NCBI GenBank assembly: GCA_013368315.1
Contig: JAACJM010000249.1
Span: 1-64,000 of the forward strand
Direction of reading: 5' to 3'
DNA length: 64,000 bases
Source: Tetrapyrgos nigripes
Taxonomy: Eukaryota > Basidiomycota > Agaricomycetes > Agaricales > Campanellaceae
The translations under genes were made by a program, and so were the position numbers. Below are positions 22,325 through 33,310 of this stretch, one piece after another. The number at the start of each line of letters is the position of its first letter. Within the stretch, counting starts at the first letter, position 1. Under the pieces are notes generated by a model that had not been told where the DNA came from, did no database searches, and was given only the letters and a program-made list of their open reading frames with translations.

Positions 22325-23135
22325 ATGAAGCTCTTTCACACATATTTTTCTGTTTGCTGCTTCGTTCTTACTTTGGCTCTGTGTAAACTAAGCAACCTTG
22401 CCGTTACAGTCAGTCTGAGCGTTTGCAAGCACAGCCAGCCGAACTGCACAGATTTTGCTCACCTGAGTTTCCTCTTCCATTCTGGCTCTAGTCTCAATTT
22501 TACAAGGGGGTCCGGGCTGGAGAATCCCGTACCGGGGCTAGGTAGGTAGGTTCCCTGGCAAAGCCCTTAAATTTTTTTTTTTTTACCAACTCATTTGGAG
22601 CTGGCAAGCATGCTGGCGGGTGTCAATCTGGTGAGCTGTGAAGTTAAACACATAAATATATGCTCACCAGATGTTTTTTGACAATTACGCAGTATCTCTA
22701 AGCACAAGCCGGGTAAGGTTCCAACTGTCCGGCAAAGCACGAGACTTGAGGTCATGTGCACATACTATATTTGGCAGGTAAATTTGTGTGAACTTACCTT
22801 ATATAGAAGGTAAGGTAGGTAGGTTCCTTGACCGAGGCACTAAATTTTTTTCTGACCCCCGGTCATTAATTTTTTTTTTCGGACCCCCTTGCAATTTTAC
22901 AGTGTTTCTCTACAATCAGTCAATGCTCCTCAACATTTACAACACGGCTCACTGCAAACTAGGCGTCAATGACTTTGATTCCTGCCTTGCTGACCCAGTT
23001 GCAACTGATGTAAACCCATGCTCGCCCAATTCCAGAGATTTTGTCTGTGACGCTTACTGCTTGGGCTTCTTTTCGTCTATCCTTGGGTATATGGCACCTG
23101 TCTATAATGAATCAAAGTTTCTCCATGTAAACTAG
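22325..23135 (+). pseudogene. Small secreted Cys-rich protein gene split by a hAT MITE
   Basis: The frame starts at ATG 22325 with a signal peptide (MKLFHTYFSVCCFVLTLALC, basic then hydrophobic). It runs 59 codons until the MITE at 22503. After the element and its duplicated 8 bp the same frame resumes at 22900 and ends TAG 23133-23135. Without the insertion the gene would be 138 codons (137 residues) with no intron. The mature part carries about seven cysteines. I do not recognise the family. Small secreted Cys-rich proteins of fungi include effectors and many others, so no role is assigned. As it stands, translation enters the element and stops soon after (frame to 22549). Confidence 0.75.
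22503..22891. mobile_element. Non-autonomous hAT-type MITE, 389 bp
   Basis: Terminal inverted repeats CAAGGGGGTCCG (22503) and CGGACCCCCTTG (ends 22891), with an exact 8-bp target duplication CAATTTTA at 22495-22502 and 22892-22899. An 8-bp duplication with a CA-G-rich end is the hAT signature. Subterminal GGTAGGTAGGTTCC occurs near both ends (22541 and 22815). No coding capacity. The transposase must be supplied in trans. The hAT element at 52153-56169 has a different end and may not be the donor. Confidence 0.92.
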
Positions 23136-23455
23136 GTCTTGAACACAGCCTTGCTGATTTGGTTATGCCTCGGGAGAACTCATTCCAAATTCCAATTGGC
23201 TTGCAGAAATCTCGTTTGCATTGGAAGTTCCTCTTTTTCTTATGCTTCTATTCTTGGTTCCCATAACAGTCCTGCACTGTTTCATCATCTCAGCTCAATG
23301 CTGCTTGATGATCATGGCTCAACATCGTTTTACTATGCCCATGACTCAATGTTGTTTTACTATATATAGATTGTGATGAGCCCACAGAAATCAACTTCTC
23401 AGAGAGACAAGGCCATCTACACCCACTTCATGTATAAAGCACAATCCTTCTGTAA

Positions 23456-23914
23456 TTATACGACATACTTCTCTGATGCATTTGCCAGTTCCATAAGCTG
23501 CTCAACTTCCAATTCATACAGTTCTGGCAGGCTCTGAGGAAGCATGAACTGGAATACAATCTCCAGGGTCAGTGATTTTTCAGATAGTGGGATAATCTCG
23601 TTCTGAGATGGAGTCGTATGCTGACCCAATGGAAACCCCTCAGCATATGCTTCAAGATGCTTTTGATGGACGTGGAAAAGGACGTTATCTGATGAGAGAA
23701 AGACAATGTCTCCACCTGTCTCAGGACTGACTGGCACGAAGACGATGACAGGGAGAAAAAGGAACAATGGAAATTTTTGTTGAGTCTTGATTGCCGCTGC
23801 ACCGAAACAACAGCATAGATGATAGCTTCACATACTCACATTTCTGGATATGACAGGCTTCGAGTCCTTTGTGCTTGTAGGGCCCATCTGTGATGCTCCT
23901 GTGCTCGCCGACAT
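23456..23914 (-). CDS. BTB/POZ domain protein
   Basis: Minus strand. A short first exon starting MSASTGASQMGPTSTKDSK (ATG at 23914) is followed by an intron beginning GTGAGT (at 23839). The main exon carries ETGGDIVFLSSDNVLFHVHQ, LEAYAEGFPLG and MLPQSLPELYELEVEQLMELA. The GGDIVF...LFHVH...LEAYA pattern is the N-terminal half of a BTB/POZ domain of the type expanded in mushrooms, a protein-protein interaction module. It ends KYVV-stop at 23456-23458, shorter than the usual 200-300 residues, so it is either truncated or has a further exon not identified. The exact acceptor is uncertain because no candidate keeps phase perfectly. Confidence 0.65.
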
Positions 23915-25524
23915 TTTGGCAGATTTACAGAGATGTAGATTCTCTAGATCTGGTCCTGCAGCCCAACTCCTGCTAAAGGATGTCCAGTAAATGTTGAGTT
24001 GACTATGACTCAAAGAAGACCCACGAGTGACTTCTGGGCAACTGGTTTTCTGAGATGATGATAAGATGATGGTCTGGTGAAAGAGAAGCTGCAGAAGTGT
24101 GTTTGTGAACATGATCTGATTTCATGCTGAGCTCAAATTAGAGGAACTCCAGTGCAGAAGCACCAAAGACTTTTCCAAAAGAGATTCAAAAGTAGGCATA
24201 TATCTTCTCTGATGGTTTATACGCCCTTATATTTAGACAGATTGATGGCTTTGGGTCTGCTCTTTGATTGCCATGGTCAAATTATAACCCAGCCAGAGCA
24301 CAACCGTCACAATTCAGGTCCAAGAGCTTGGGCATAGGGAAGGCTGGGAAAAAGCTTGTGCTCATACCTGCTAAAGCTGGAGCATCTGCAAGTATTGCTG
24401 TTTTACTAACTACAGGTCTGGCCTCTGGTTCAAACATCATGCAGCCAGAGAAATCTTCTGGACGCAAGAAGATTGAACTCCTCCAAGTTGAACAAGAGCA
24501 CCAATTGATGTCAAGTTTTTTCTGCTACATGTTTCAGAGAGTCGGCTTTATAGGCTTTGGGTATTGAAATGGTGTTGTATGCTTTTCAACCATGCCTCCT
24601 GGAACAGGAGATAGTGAGTACCTTCGAGCATCTGAAACCATCACAGTTTCTAAGGATCTCCTTAGATAACAGTTCAACTGTAACTGAGGACGAATGGGGA
24701 GTGTCAACAACCTAACACCACATTGCAGATCTTGGTTACAAACCTGTACTCAAAAGCAACAGACCATAGTAAGCTCTTCTGTCTTCATTGATTGATGATG
24801 TTAACAGAATGTCTGTCAGTCCCTGTATTTGACAGGCATCCTAGGAAGGGTTCTAATACAAAGGGATTTCAATTCATGTCTAAAGATTGGAATGCGATTG
24901 GAACTCAGCCAATGTACACAGAAGAGATTCCAGCAGGGAGCATCTGCTCTGTTGGATATACTGCAGGGTATTATGGGTCAGGAGAAGAAACACTGGCTTT
25001 GAATTTGAAGTTTGTAATACTATTATCAGATCCAGTGAAAAGGGGAGTGTAACTGATGTTTATGTGAGGGCTTTCGTACACAGAAGTTAACAAAGTAATA
25101 TGTACTTGTAAAACTTAGTATTTGTATGAGGGGGTTTGTACCAAGAAGTCCAATAAAATAATGTGTACATTAAAACTGGGTCTCCGACAGCCTTGTATTT
25201 GCCACGCTTCAGTGCTGGCCCACAACCACTTCATAACTTTATATGTGGTCATGGTATAGATACTGCCTTTCTGTCTTTGAGGGAATCCACATGTCAGGTT
25301 GTTCTACATTTACTTACTGGCTTACAGCCAGTCAGAATGCACTGGAATTGGAGAGAATGTTTATATTGTGTAGCCTATCTTACATCAAACCTGTTGGCAT
25401 GAATGCTGTGTATCAGGCCTGGTGTCCCCATCAGCAGCACACTAGCTATATCTAGTACAATGATGAGGATGTGACAAAGCCAAGGAGATCACGTGTCTAT
25501 CTCAGCTAAAATCCGAAAACAGTA
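23915..25524. other. Intergenic; short unassigned frames
   Basis: Two short plus-strand frames (24268-24567 and 24792-25052) have ordinary composition (for example AGKKLVLIPAKAGASASIAV and EEIPAGSICSVGYTAGYYG) but no recognised domain. They may be exons of one unidentified gene or chance. Near 25065 and 25126 a diverged tandem pair of about 62 bp (TGAGGG...TTCGTAC / TGAGGG...TTTGTAC) is visible. Confidence 0.35.
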
Positions 25525-26466
25525 CCACAGGGCACAAAGTCCATGGCAGTAAGAAATGTACTGCCTCTCAGGCAGTAAGTTGGCAGTATGACCAGCTGTC
25601 AAGTTTTGATAATATAATGCATTAGTCATAATCTTAAATGGAAAATGCCGAGGTCACCAGATCCATCACTTTAAATGTCGTTTGATATTAATGTGTGCTA
25701 GTATGGTCCCCAAATGTTAGGTGCGCTATATGCATCACTCTACCCACCTTGGATGAATCCAGCAGAGTTTGTGGAAATCAAACTGCAGATGAACTGGTGT
25801 TGTAGGAAATTTACCAAAAGCCAGTGGGAAACACCTGATCAATGTCATTTGAGTTCAAGTCCCTCCTCCTTACAGATTTGGGGATGTAGCGAGGAACCAG
25901 AAAGGTGTGGGTACAGTGGTACAGGTGGTGTGGTTGGTGACTGTGCTAATACCAGTACTTTCACTACAATCATTACACCTAGTGTCCAAGGATGATTTGA
26001 AGGTGTAAATTGTTTTCAATTATTGATACAGCTCTTAATAATGACAATATTTATATATATATAAACTCGCTTCTATCTCAAAAATCACAGCAAAGTCAAG
26101 TATTAGTTACCTTCATCCCATGATTAAAGGCAAGTGTCTAAGGGAAATTATCAGGCTTAATTTACGAGAATTACATTGAATTCACAGCAGTGTATGGTCT
26201 ACAAGGTTTATCTGAATCTTAAAGCATGTTAATAATCCAGAAATTAATTAAAAAATCCATGTGGCTGAATCTTTGATATCCATTTTAATTCTATGCACTG
26301 ATATGGACCCTTTCAAGTCTCATACACTAATTTCAGTGTGGAGAGGAACAATCTGGTCTGCCTTATCCTGTGCTCACACCTGTACTTACACCTGTACCTG
26401 CACCTCCCATACCTGTACTTGTATCTACTGTACCTGTACCTATACCTCCCATACCTGTACCCATAC

Positions 26467-26664
26467 CTACTGTGCCCATACCCCATATCTACTGTGCCCA
26501 TACCCCATACCTACTGTGCCCGTACCCCATACCTACTGTGCCCATACCTCATACCTACTGTGCCCATACCCCATACCTACTGTGCCCATACCCCATACCT
26601 ACTGTGCCCATACCTCATACCTACTGTGCCCATACCCCATACCTACCGTGCCCATACCCCATAC
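26467..26664 (+). repeat. 22-bp minisatellite, nine units
   Basis: Nine head-to-tail units of CTACTGTGCCCATACCCCATAC with single-base variants (TCAT for CCAT, CCCG for CCCA). It is preceded by a degenerate ACCTGTACC-type stretch from about 26340. The unit length is not a multiple of three and no frame contains a stop, so all three plus frames are open across the array. That is a compositional effect, not evidence for a gene. Confidence 0.95.
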
Positions 26665-26759
26665 CCCATACCTGTACTCCTGTAACTACTGGAACCATTA
26701 CTGTACCTACTGTACCTGCACCTCCTTACTATGCCATTGCGAGCATTGGCTCCTTTGTG

Positions 26760-27427
26760 TTTTGGGGTTGCTGTGTTTGGTTAGAAAATATTTTCTTTCT
26801 CTACTCAAGATTAGTGAAAGCATTGATAATTAGACATGTTTATATTTTAGATTTACACAAGTCTAATGGTCTGCTGGAACGAAAACCTTGAGTCTTACCT
26901 TCCTTACCTGTACACCGATGATCTGACAGAGTCAGGGAGGTTGGATCTCCTGATTAGGTATCAGTGATCTGTCAATCCCAGTGAGATCTTAATCCCTCCG
27001 CTATTCACCCTGATTCTACTTATTGTTTATCCTCTCTGAAAGTCTCTGCTCCTTTCTCCTTTTTACACATGTATTTGTACTACTAATCTTTGTCTATGTT
27101 TGTCACTCGTTCCATCTTCTTTGGAACTTGTTTTTTCTGACCCTCCCATGTCCATCCCCTTATAATTTCTATTCCTAGCAGTGGCAACTTTTCCTCTGGA
27201 GCTGATTTTTTCCCATGTGGTTTTGACACTCAGAGGTTTTTAATGTATCCCTGCTCAGACCTTTTTTCATAGTACTTGTCTACGTGCATCACTGTAACTT
27301 GTAAGTGCTTCGACATCATTTCCAATTCACATTCTGTTTTGGGCGGCTCCATTTTGGGGTTGCCACATTTGGCTAGAAAATATTTGCTTTCTCTACTCGA
27401 GATTAGTGAAAGCGTTGACAATTAGAC
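26760..27427 (+). repeat. 76-bp direct repeat pair inside the TIR element
   Basis: The segment TTTTGGGGTTGC...AGTGAAAGC(A/G)TTGA(T/C)AATTAGAC occurs at 26760-26835 and 27352-27427 with a few substitutions. The 516 bp between the copies hold no gene. Confidence 0.9.
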
Positions 27428-28069
27428 GAAGTTAGTGCTGCGGAAGTTACTTATATAAGAACTTTCTGGTGCGGCTCACCCTGTGAGATATATGGTGAAC
27501 TCAGCATTTTCCATTTAAGATTATGACTAATACATTATCAAAACTTTACAGCCAGTCATACTGCCAACTTACTGCCATGGACTTTGTGCCCCCGTGTACA
27601 CTCAATACCCTCACTGATTCAACACACTCATGTCACTTAGTCTAAGCTTGAGCAATTTAAGTGCAAATTTTAGAATACTTGCTAGATGCTATCCTTGTTT
27701 GACCTTGAAGAATGCTACAACTCCTAGGGTTGCAGCTGACTTTTGTTGAAGTATGATGGAAGTACACTGTGAATAGGGGCTGACGTGTTAACATGTCACG
27801 ATACAGTTACTTATGGTTACTTTTCTTTCTTTGTTTTCCCTTCTCGTTGGTCCACATGCATTCCACTATATATACCTTTAGCTTACATTAGAGAACCTCT
27901 GTCTTTGCTACTATGAGACAGAGGTGAGCCACAGATTTTCTTCTTTCATATGAAAGGGGTGTGGGCCAACACTGCATGTGGTGGGTACGAGGCCATTTCT
28001 ATGCATCAAAACATAGTCAGGTTGCCATTTCTAAATTTTTTTCCACAGATTGTTCTTCTTCTTTGATAG

Positions 28070-28920
28070 CCCTTCACCCCACCACTTACAAAACAGTCCA
28101 CATTTCACCAATGGACAGTTGGACCCATCTATTATTCTATGCTCGTCATGGCAGAGGCATTAGGTATGACAGGCTCAGCCCAGGTTATGGATTTGTCTGT
28201 GAATGATGGGTGAGTGATAGAAAGTTTTCCTTCCATGGCCACTGGGTTTCTTAATTATCACCCATCATCACCTTACACAGAAACAACTACACACCCACCT
28301 ATGCCATCTATAAAAACGACATTCCTGTCTGCATGGCCCTCATCAACTTTAGGGCTGACAAGTCTGGCACCTCTGCCTACACTGTGTCCATCTCCATCAG
28401 TGGAGGCGACACAGGTCAACCTGCTTCTACCCCCTCTTCCATCAAAGTCAAATACCTCTCTGCCTCAAGTGTATCACAAAAAGCCAATTTCACCTGGGCA
28501 GGTCAGACCTCAGATGGGAGACCAATGGGGGAAGAATATATCCAAACTATCCAATGTGACTTGACTTCCAACACATGTCAGATTCTGGTCCCCACCCCTA
28601 GCTTCGCTCTCGTCTTTTTAAATGATAAACCGTTGGAGGAGAGTATGGATGGAGGAAATGGAGAAGGAGGAGAGGTGACAATGTATTCGACTACAGCAGT
28701 GACAAAGACAATGAATACGGCAAAAATTGATCAAGAGGTGTTGGCTACTAGTAATGGGCATTGGGCAGGGGATTTGGTGGGTTGGATGGGGAGTACATCA
28801 AGGAGGAGTTCAGGGGTGCAGGCTGGGAGGGGGGTTAAGAGTATGGATATAAGTATGGTGGTGATAGGGATGATATTGATGCAAGTGGTGGGTGGGGTGC
28901 TGTTGGGTGGGGTTTGGTGA
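28070..28920 (+). pseudogene. GH79 beta-glucuronidase-like gene, C-terminal part only
   Basis: The first exon piece reads PFTPPLTKQSTFHQWTVGPI then YYSMLVMAEALGMTGSAQVM, up to an intron at 28210-28280 (GTGAGT...ACACAG). The second exon reads NNYTPTYAIYKNDIPVCMAL, then ISGGDTGQPAS, ANFTWAGQTSDGRPMGEEYI and LVPTPSFALVFLND, a Gly/Thr/Ser-rich stretch, and a hydrophobic C-terminus (MVVIGMILMQVVGGVLLGGV) compatible with a GPI-anchor signal. This matches the end of the catalytic fold and the C-terminal beta domain of fungal GH79 enzymes, which release glucuronic acid from glycans. The catalytic region and signal peptide are missing. Stops (TGATAG) lie directly before 28070. A 5'-truncated remnant is the best reading. 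Confidence 0.75.
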
Positions 28921-29499
28921 TGGTGATAGGGGTTGGCATCAAGGTTGGCATTGTGAGGGACTTTTTGAGGAACTTTTTGAGGGCCTTACTCTTGACCATT
29001 GATCTTTGACCGTTGACTGTTTGGAGAGAGTCAGTGGTGAATGGTGAACGATGTGGGGCCCATGGACGTCTGGCCATCTTACATATGCAATGGCACACAG
29101 AGGACTCACATACTTGGTCTCTACTTCAAGTGGCAACTTGCATGGTTCTCAGACATTTTCATTTTATCTATCTATCAGTTGTTGGACTTCTTCAATCTTT
29201 CGTTTCAGTTATCTTTATCTTTGCGCTTTTTGCACCAACATTTACACTTTTTAGTATTGGACACCTCGTACATATTTTTTGACGTTTTACATATACTGTT
29301 CTCAGTCTGTAGCAAATAATTGACAGTGTAAAAGCAAGGTGGGACTAGTAGAAGTAGTAGTACAAGGAGGACAAGTAGGACAAGCAAATCTTCAATGATG
29401 TCTTTTTTTCTGACTTGGGTGTGCCTGCCATCAAGGCTTCCTCTTGTTCTTAGTTGTCCTGGTTGTCTTCAGCCATTTTTTGTTGGTTGAAGGGATGTG
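28921..29499. other. Intergenic; no gene seen
   Basis: No frame with domain signal. It contains short G/T-rich runs and a GTAGTAGTACAAGGAGGACAA purine-rich tract near 29355. The preceding gap, 27597-28069, likewise shows no gene. A GT-rich to AG pattern with TTTTTTTCCACAG at 28048 could be the acceptor of a lost GH79 exon. Confidence 0.35.
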
Positions 29500-29812
29500 T
29501 TGGCCAGCAGATATGTCCAGAGTCATGAAAACAACTTGCCATAAAGGCCTTCAGAAATTATAAGACCAAACAACTGCCTTTCCTTATGCATCACGTGGCG
29601 CAAACAGAATTTGCCAGCAATAGGTGTGGCTGCCTGTTGCATTGGAACTAATATTTCTTTCTGTTGGATCACATGGAAATGCACCAGGTAGAAACACAGC
29701 CCCATGGATTACTCTGGTCCAAACCCATTTATCAGATGGATAGACAGGACTGTTTAAGCATAGCCACAAGCAGAAGTTGAGTGTAATAAACTCAACCTCA
29801 TTTCATTCAGCC

Positions 29813-32387
29813 TCATAATTCTGACATCTCAGTCTCCAATATTGAAGCTGTTAAAGCATATCTCTCTCTCCATCCCCATTCCTCTACTTGTGGAATCCAT
29901 GACACTCCATACTCTCTCATTCTCAATCTCGATAACTCTGATCTATGCCAGCTGTATTGGGAATGTTTTTGCTCTGGCAAAGTGCCCACTGCATGGCTAA
30001 TCACCCTACCTCAGCCCTTTTGAAACATGGGAAAGACCTCTCACATCCTGATAACTATTGTGCTATTGCATTAGAGAGCTGCTTCCTAAAGTTTGGGATT
30101 TTAATCGTCCTTCACAAACTGACGAAAGCTGCTGAGGATGGCAATCTCATTCCTGCTTCCCAGAATGGTTTTTGTGCAGGCCATTGCACACAGAACAATG
30201 CATTCATTCTACGTTCCCTCATCAAGTGTGCACAAACCTGAGGCGAGACCCTTTTCGTTGCATTTGTAGACATCTTGAATGTGTTCCCTTCAACCAATCA
30301 CAATGCCGTATGGAATTGTCTTGAAGATCTTTGTCAAGAACGTTGTCACTTAGCAAATGACCACCCAAGTCACTCAATAAATCAATGGATTGACGAGTTA
30401 CAGAGAGACGATAGAGAGAAAGCGAGAGAGAAAGAAAGATAGAGACGAGTAGCAGATGAGTACCTGACTATAATCGACACTGCACTGTACTAAGAGCAGA
30501 GTGGACACGAAGTGAACAGACTAAGGAACTAACTACAAGTCCTTTGGTATATATGTAAAAGAAGTGAATCGAGAATAAGTGAATAAGTGAGAATGTCCAT
30601 GGAGATAGGAATCGAAGGAGATAAATGATGTACATGTCAGATCCAGTGATGGTAACTGTAGATAGAGAAGATGATGATGGGAATGTGAGAGAAATGAATA
30701 GTAGTCCGTGGAGTTAAGAAATGAATAGGGAAATGAATAGGACAGCGATTCGTGACAATCTTGGCCTCACTGGCATGTACTATGACTGGCTCTGCAATCT
30801 CTATCGAGACATGTGTTACCATCTTGTAAAAGGTGACAATGTTTCTGAAGACTTTGAGGCCAGTTCAGGTATCCTCATGGATGACCCTGCCTCTCCATTG
30901 TTATGGAACCTCTATCCTCCTTTCAGCTTGCCTCTCATGCTGACAACATGACTATTGATGGAACCACTATCTCCCACCTCAAACACACTGATGATATGGT
31001 AATCATTTCACATTCAGCTGCTGGCTTACAACATCACCTCAACCAGCTTGAAGAATGGTGCTTCAACAACTTCCTCTCCCTCAGTCCTTCTAAATCCAAA
31101 GTGATGATATTCGGTGACCTCCACAATACACTTGCATGCCTGAGGCAAACAGACCTGATCTCTTATATCTGCAGTCTCCCCACATCCTCCACTACCCCTT
31201 TCATTTTTACCGTCAACGGTTGCCTGCTGAAGCTAACAGACAAGTTCAAGTATGTGGGTATTACCTTCTGCTCCACTGAACGAGATATCTTTGCATGTCT
31301 GTAGGACGAGAAAGCTAACACCACCACCATCTCCTCGCATGGCATCCTCGGTACAGAACGTTCAGTAGGCCAGGGCCATATCCCTCCCTACTCTGCAAAA
31401 ACTCTGTACACTGCTCTTGTAGACTGCCACCTAATTTTTGGGTGTGAGATCACACTGGATGTCACCAATACCAGTATCCAAAAGCTGGAAAAAGTCCAGA
31501 ATGGCTTTCTTCACCATATTCTTGGTCTTTCTCGCTCCTCCCCCCTCCCGCCATTGTTTACTGAGATAGGCATCCTTCCCCTTCCTGCAGGCCAATCTAT
31601 TCTCACTCTTTCTTTCCTAAAGTATATTATGCAGCTCCCTGCCACTAAACTTCCTCACATCGCTCTTAATGCTCTCCTTGATCTGCAAGCTAGAAACCTC
31701 GCTTGTTGGCTGACAGATCTCAACAGCATCTTATGTGCTCTGCCACATCCTCCTGGCTCTGACAGTGTCTTCTTGCCCCCAAACCAATACCTCTCTCCTG
31801 CACAGATTGATGTTGTCATCAATGAGGTCAAACAATCCTCCAACTCATTCCTTCTTCACCAACTTCACAACTTCAGCCATCTGTCTCTGCTTCACAACCA
31901 GATTGAACCAACAGATCCAATTGCCAACACAAAGCACTCTTCACCTGTCATCTTCCTTCATCACTACCTGCTTCAAGTCCAGCACCATTGTCACCATCAT
32001 TCTCTAACCCATTTTCTTTGCAGAGATGTCTCCCCCTGGGTGTTCTATTGTGCACCAGGAAGGACTCCACAAATTGACGACAATCCCACTGCTAAGCTCT
32101 GCTGCTTCTGCCACAGAACTTATGAAACACCGTCTGAGCACGTTATTATCCAGTGCTGCTATGTGCCTCAAATCGTCACCTTGCACTTGTCTTTCATGGT
32201 AGACTTGGATATGGACCCCATAGCTCATCGTTCCAACCAGCACTCTTTCGAGCTTCTGTGGTGTTGGATTTTCAACTGGGACCTGGTTCCCAAGGTGGCA
32301 AGACTAATTTACAACATTCTCATTATTTGGAAGGATAGGTGTGGTATTCCTCAGTTGGATGAAACTTGGGAGGATGATCATGAGTAG
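29813..32387 (+). pseudogene. LINE reverse transcriptase ORF2 remnant
   Basis: Blocks in order: SDISVSNIEAVKAYLSLHPH, GKDLSHPDNYCAIALESCFL, IPASQNGFCAGHCTQNNAFI, motif A FVAFVDILNVFPSTN, motif B SGILMDDPASPLLWNL, motif C HTDDMVIIS (usual YADD or equivalent), a thumb segment, CHLIFGCEITLD, VQNGFLHHILGLS, PLFTEIGILPLP, and a C-terminal CFCHRTYETPSEHVIIQCC resembling a zinc knuckle. The frame is broken by stops (TGA after CAQT near 30241, TAG at 31302) and by the gypsy LTR within the RT palm. When intact, such an RT primes on nicked target DNA. It is non-functional here. Confidence 0.88.
30332..30757 (-). repeat. Solo gypsy LTR inside the LINE, TSD ATCTT
   Basis: 426-bp relative of the gypsy-1 LTR (TGTCAAGAACGTTGTCACTT...GCGATTCGTGACA). 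It is flanked by an exact 5-bp duplication ATCTT at 30327-30331 and 30758-30762. Removing the LTR and one ATCTT joins the LINE reading frame (CLEDL to GLTGMYYDW) without a shift. It arose by insertion followed by LTR-LTR recombination. Confidence 0.95.
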
Positions 32388-32868
32388 ATGCTTTTCGCCC
32401 ATCTTCCCTCTTTACCTTTACCTTTTTCTTTTTCCCTTTCTCACTCCCCTTCGTTATATTACTTCTTGGTATTTTATTTTTTCATATGATTTAGCCTCTG
32501 GAGACATCTATCTTTCAGTCTCATATCTTTTCATATTACTAGTCTTGCTTTACTTATTACTTACCTTTTGTGTCTCTTTATCTCTCGTTCTACTCTTTCG
32601 TGTATCTTTCAGTCTCATTTCATATTACTACTTACCTTTCATGTCTTATTATCTCTTGTTCTACTCTTTGCTCTTTGGTTTTTCCTTACCTAGCTTGTTT
32701 CCTCTACCTTGGATGTTTTTCTTTGGTTTCTTTTACTCAGCCATGTCTAGTTTACATTTTTCAATACCTGATGTACCCCCAGCTTGCCCTGTGCTTTGTC
32801 CTTTGCATTGAGACCAATGTCCTCTCAGTCTCTGCCTGCCCTATAGCATTTCAAGGTGGTAGACAGTC

Positions 32869-33152
32869 TGTTGAATTGGCGAATTAGTAAGCAGCCATCA
32901 ACATTAGATTAGATATAGATTAGATAGTAATCTAGTTAGTTACGCTTACTGTACATCAGAAGTTCTTAGATAAGTAGTCACATGTATTATCTAGAACAGT
33001 ATAAAAGGGCTTGTAGATTGCCCTACAAGAATAAGGATTTCCCTTACTACTCATCGCTCATAACCTCTAACAAATTGCTCTAACAAGCACTTTTACATCC
33101 CCAGGTAGGTATGCAGTTGCCGCTACATATATAGAACATAGCCTGCTCAACA
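32869..33152 (+). repeat. Solo copia LTR in the LINE 3' UTR
   Basis: Begins TGTTGAATTGGC and ends GCTCAACA, related to the LTR at 723-1074. The LINE 3' UTR around it (GTGGTAGACAGTC before, ACCCTGG after) is continuous in the other LINE copy at 56511-56534 (GACAGTCTACCCTGG). An exact target duplication is not visible (right flank TGC versus left CAGTC), so the junction has drifted or was rearranged. Confidence 0.9.
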
Positions 33153-33310
33153 TGCACCCTGGTATTCTCCAGGACGTTGCCCCTATTGCCCTGCTGCTTG
33201 CCCCGCTGAATCAGGAATTGGTTCCACGGTTAGTTACTTCGCGCGTCATATATTGATGTAAAAGTATCAGTAACTAGTCCGGTATCTATCTATCTATCTA
33301 TCTATCTATA

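Larger units (their letters stand above)
25525..27596. mobile_element. 2.07-kb non-autonomous TIR element, TA target
   Basis: Long inverted arms: CCACAGGGCACAAAGTCCATG at 25525 onward and its complement CATGGACTTTGTGCCCCCGTG ending at 27596. They continue through GGCAGTAAGTTGGCAGTATG and TTAAATGGAAAATGC for over 100 bp. The left arm carries a 25-bp insertion of its own (AATGTACTGCCTCTCAGGCAG region). Flanking dinucleotides are TA on both sides, fitting a Tc1/mariner-type target. The interior encodes no transposase. It carries a 22-bp minisatellite and a 76-bp direct repeat. Confidence 0.75.
29500..33310 (+). mobile_element. LINE (non-LTR retrotransposon), 5' truncated, with nested solo LTRs
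   Basis: The 3' part of a LINE with reverse transcriptase, a CCHC-like C-terminus, a pyrimidine-rich 3' UTR and a (TATC)n tail near 33285-33308. It is interrupted by a solo gypsy LTR (30332-30757) and a solo copia LTR (32869-33152). The 3' end is shared with a second, LTR-free copy at 56218-56690, which also ends in (TATC)n, so the boundary is well supported. The 5' boundary is uncertain. Translatable similarity fades upstream of about 29500. Confidence 0.85.

Noticed and set aside
26261..26891. Repeat protein encoded by the minisatellite
   Set aside because: All three frames are open because of the unit composition. No start context, conservation or flanking exons favour one.
30360..30720. 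Independent repeat in the LINE
   Set aside because: Recognised as the gypsy-family solo LTR by its ends and TSD ATCTT.
33285..33308. Independent TATC microsatellite locus
   Set aside because: The same tail ends the second LINE copy at 56665-56682, so it is the LINE 3' tail.
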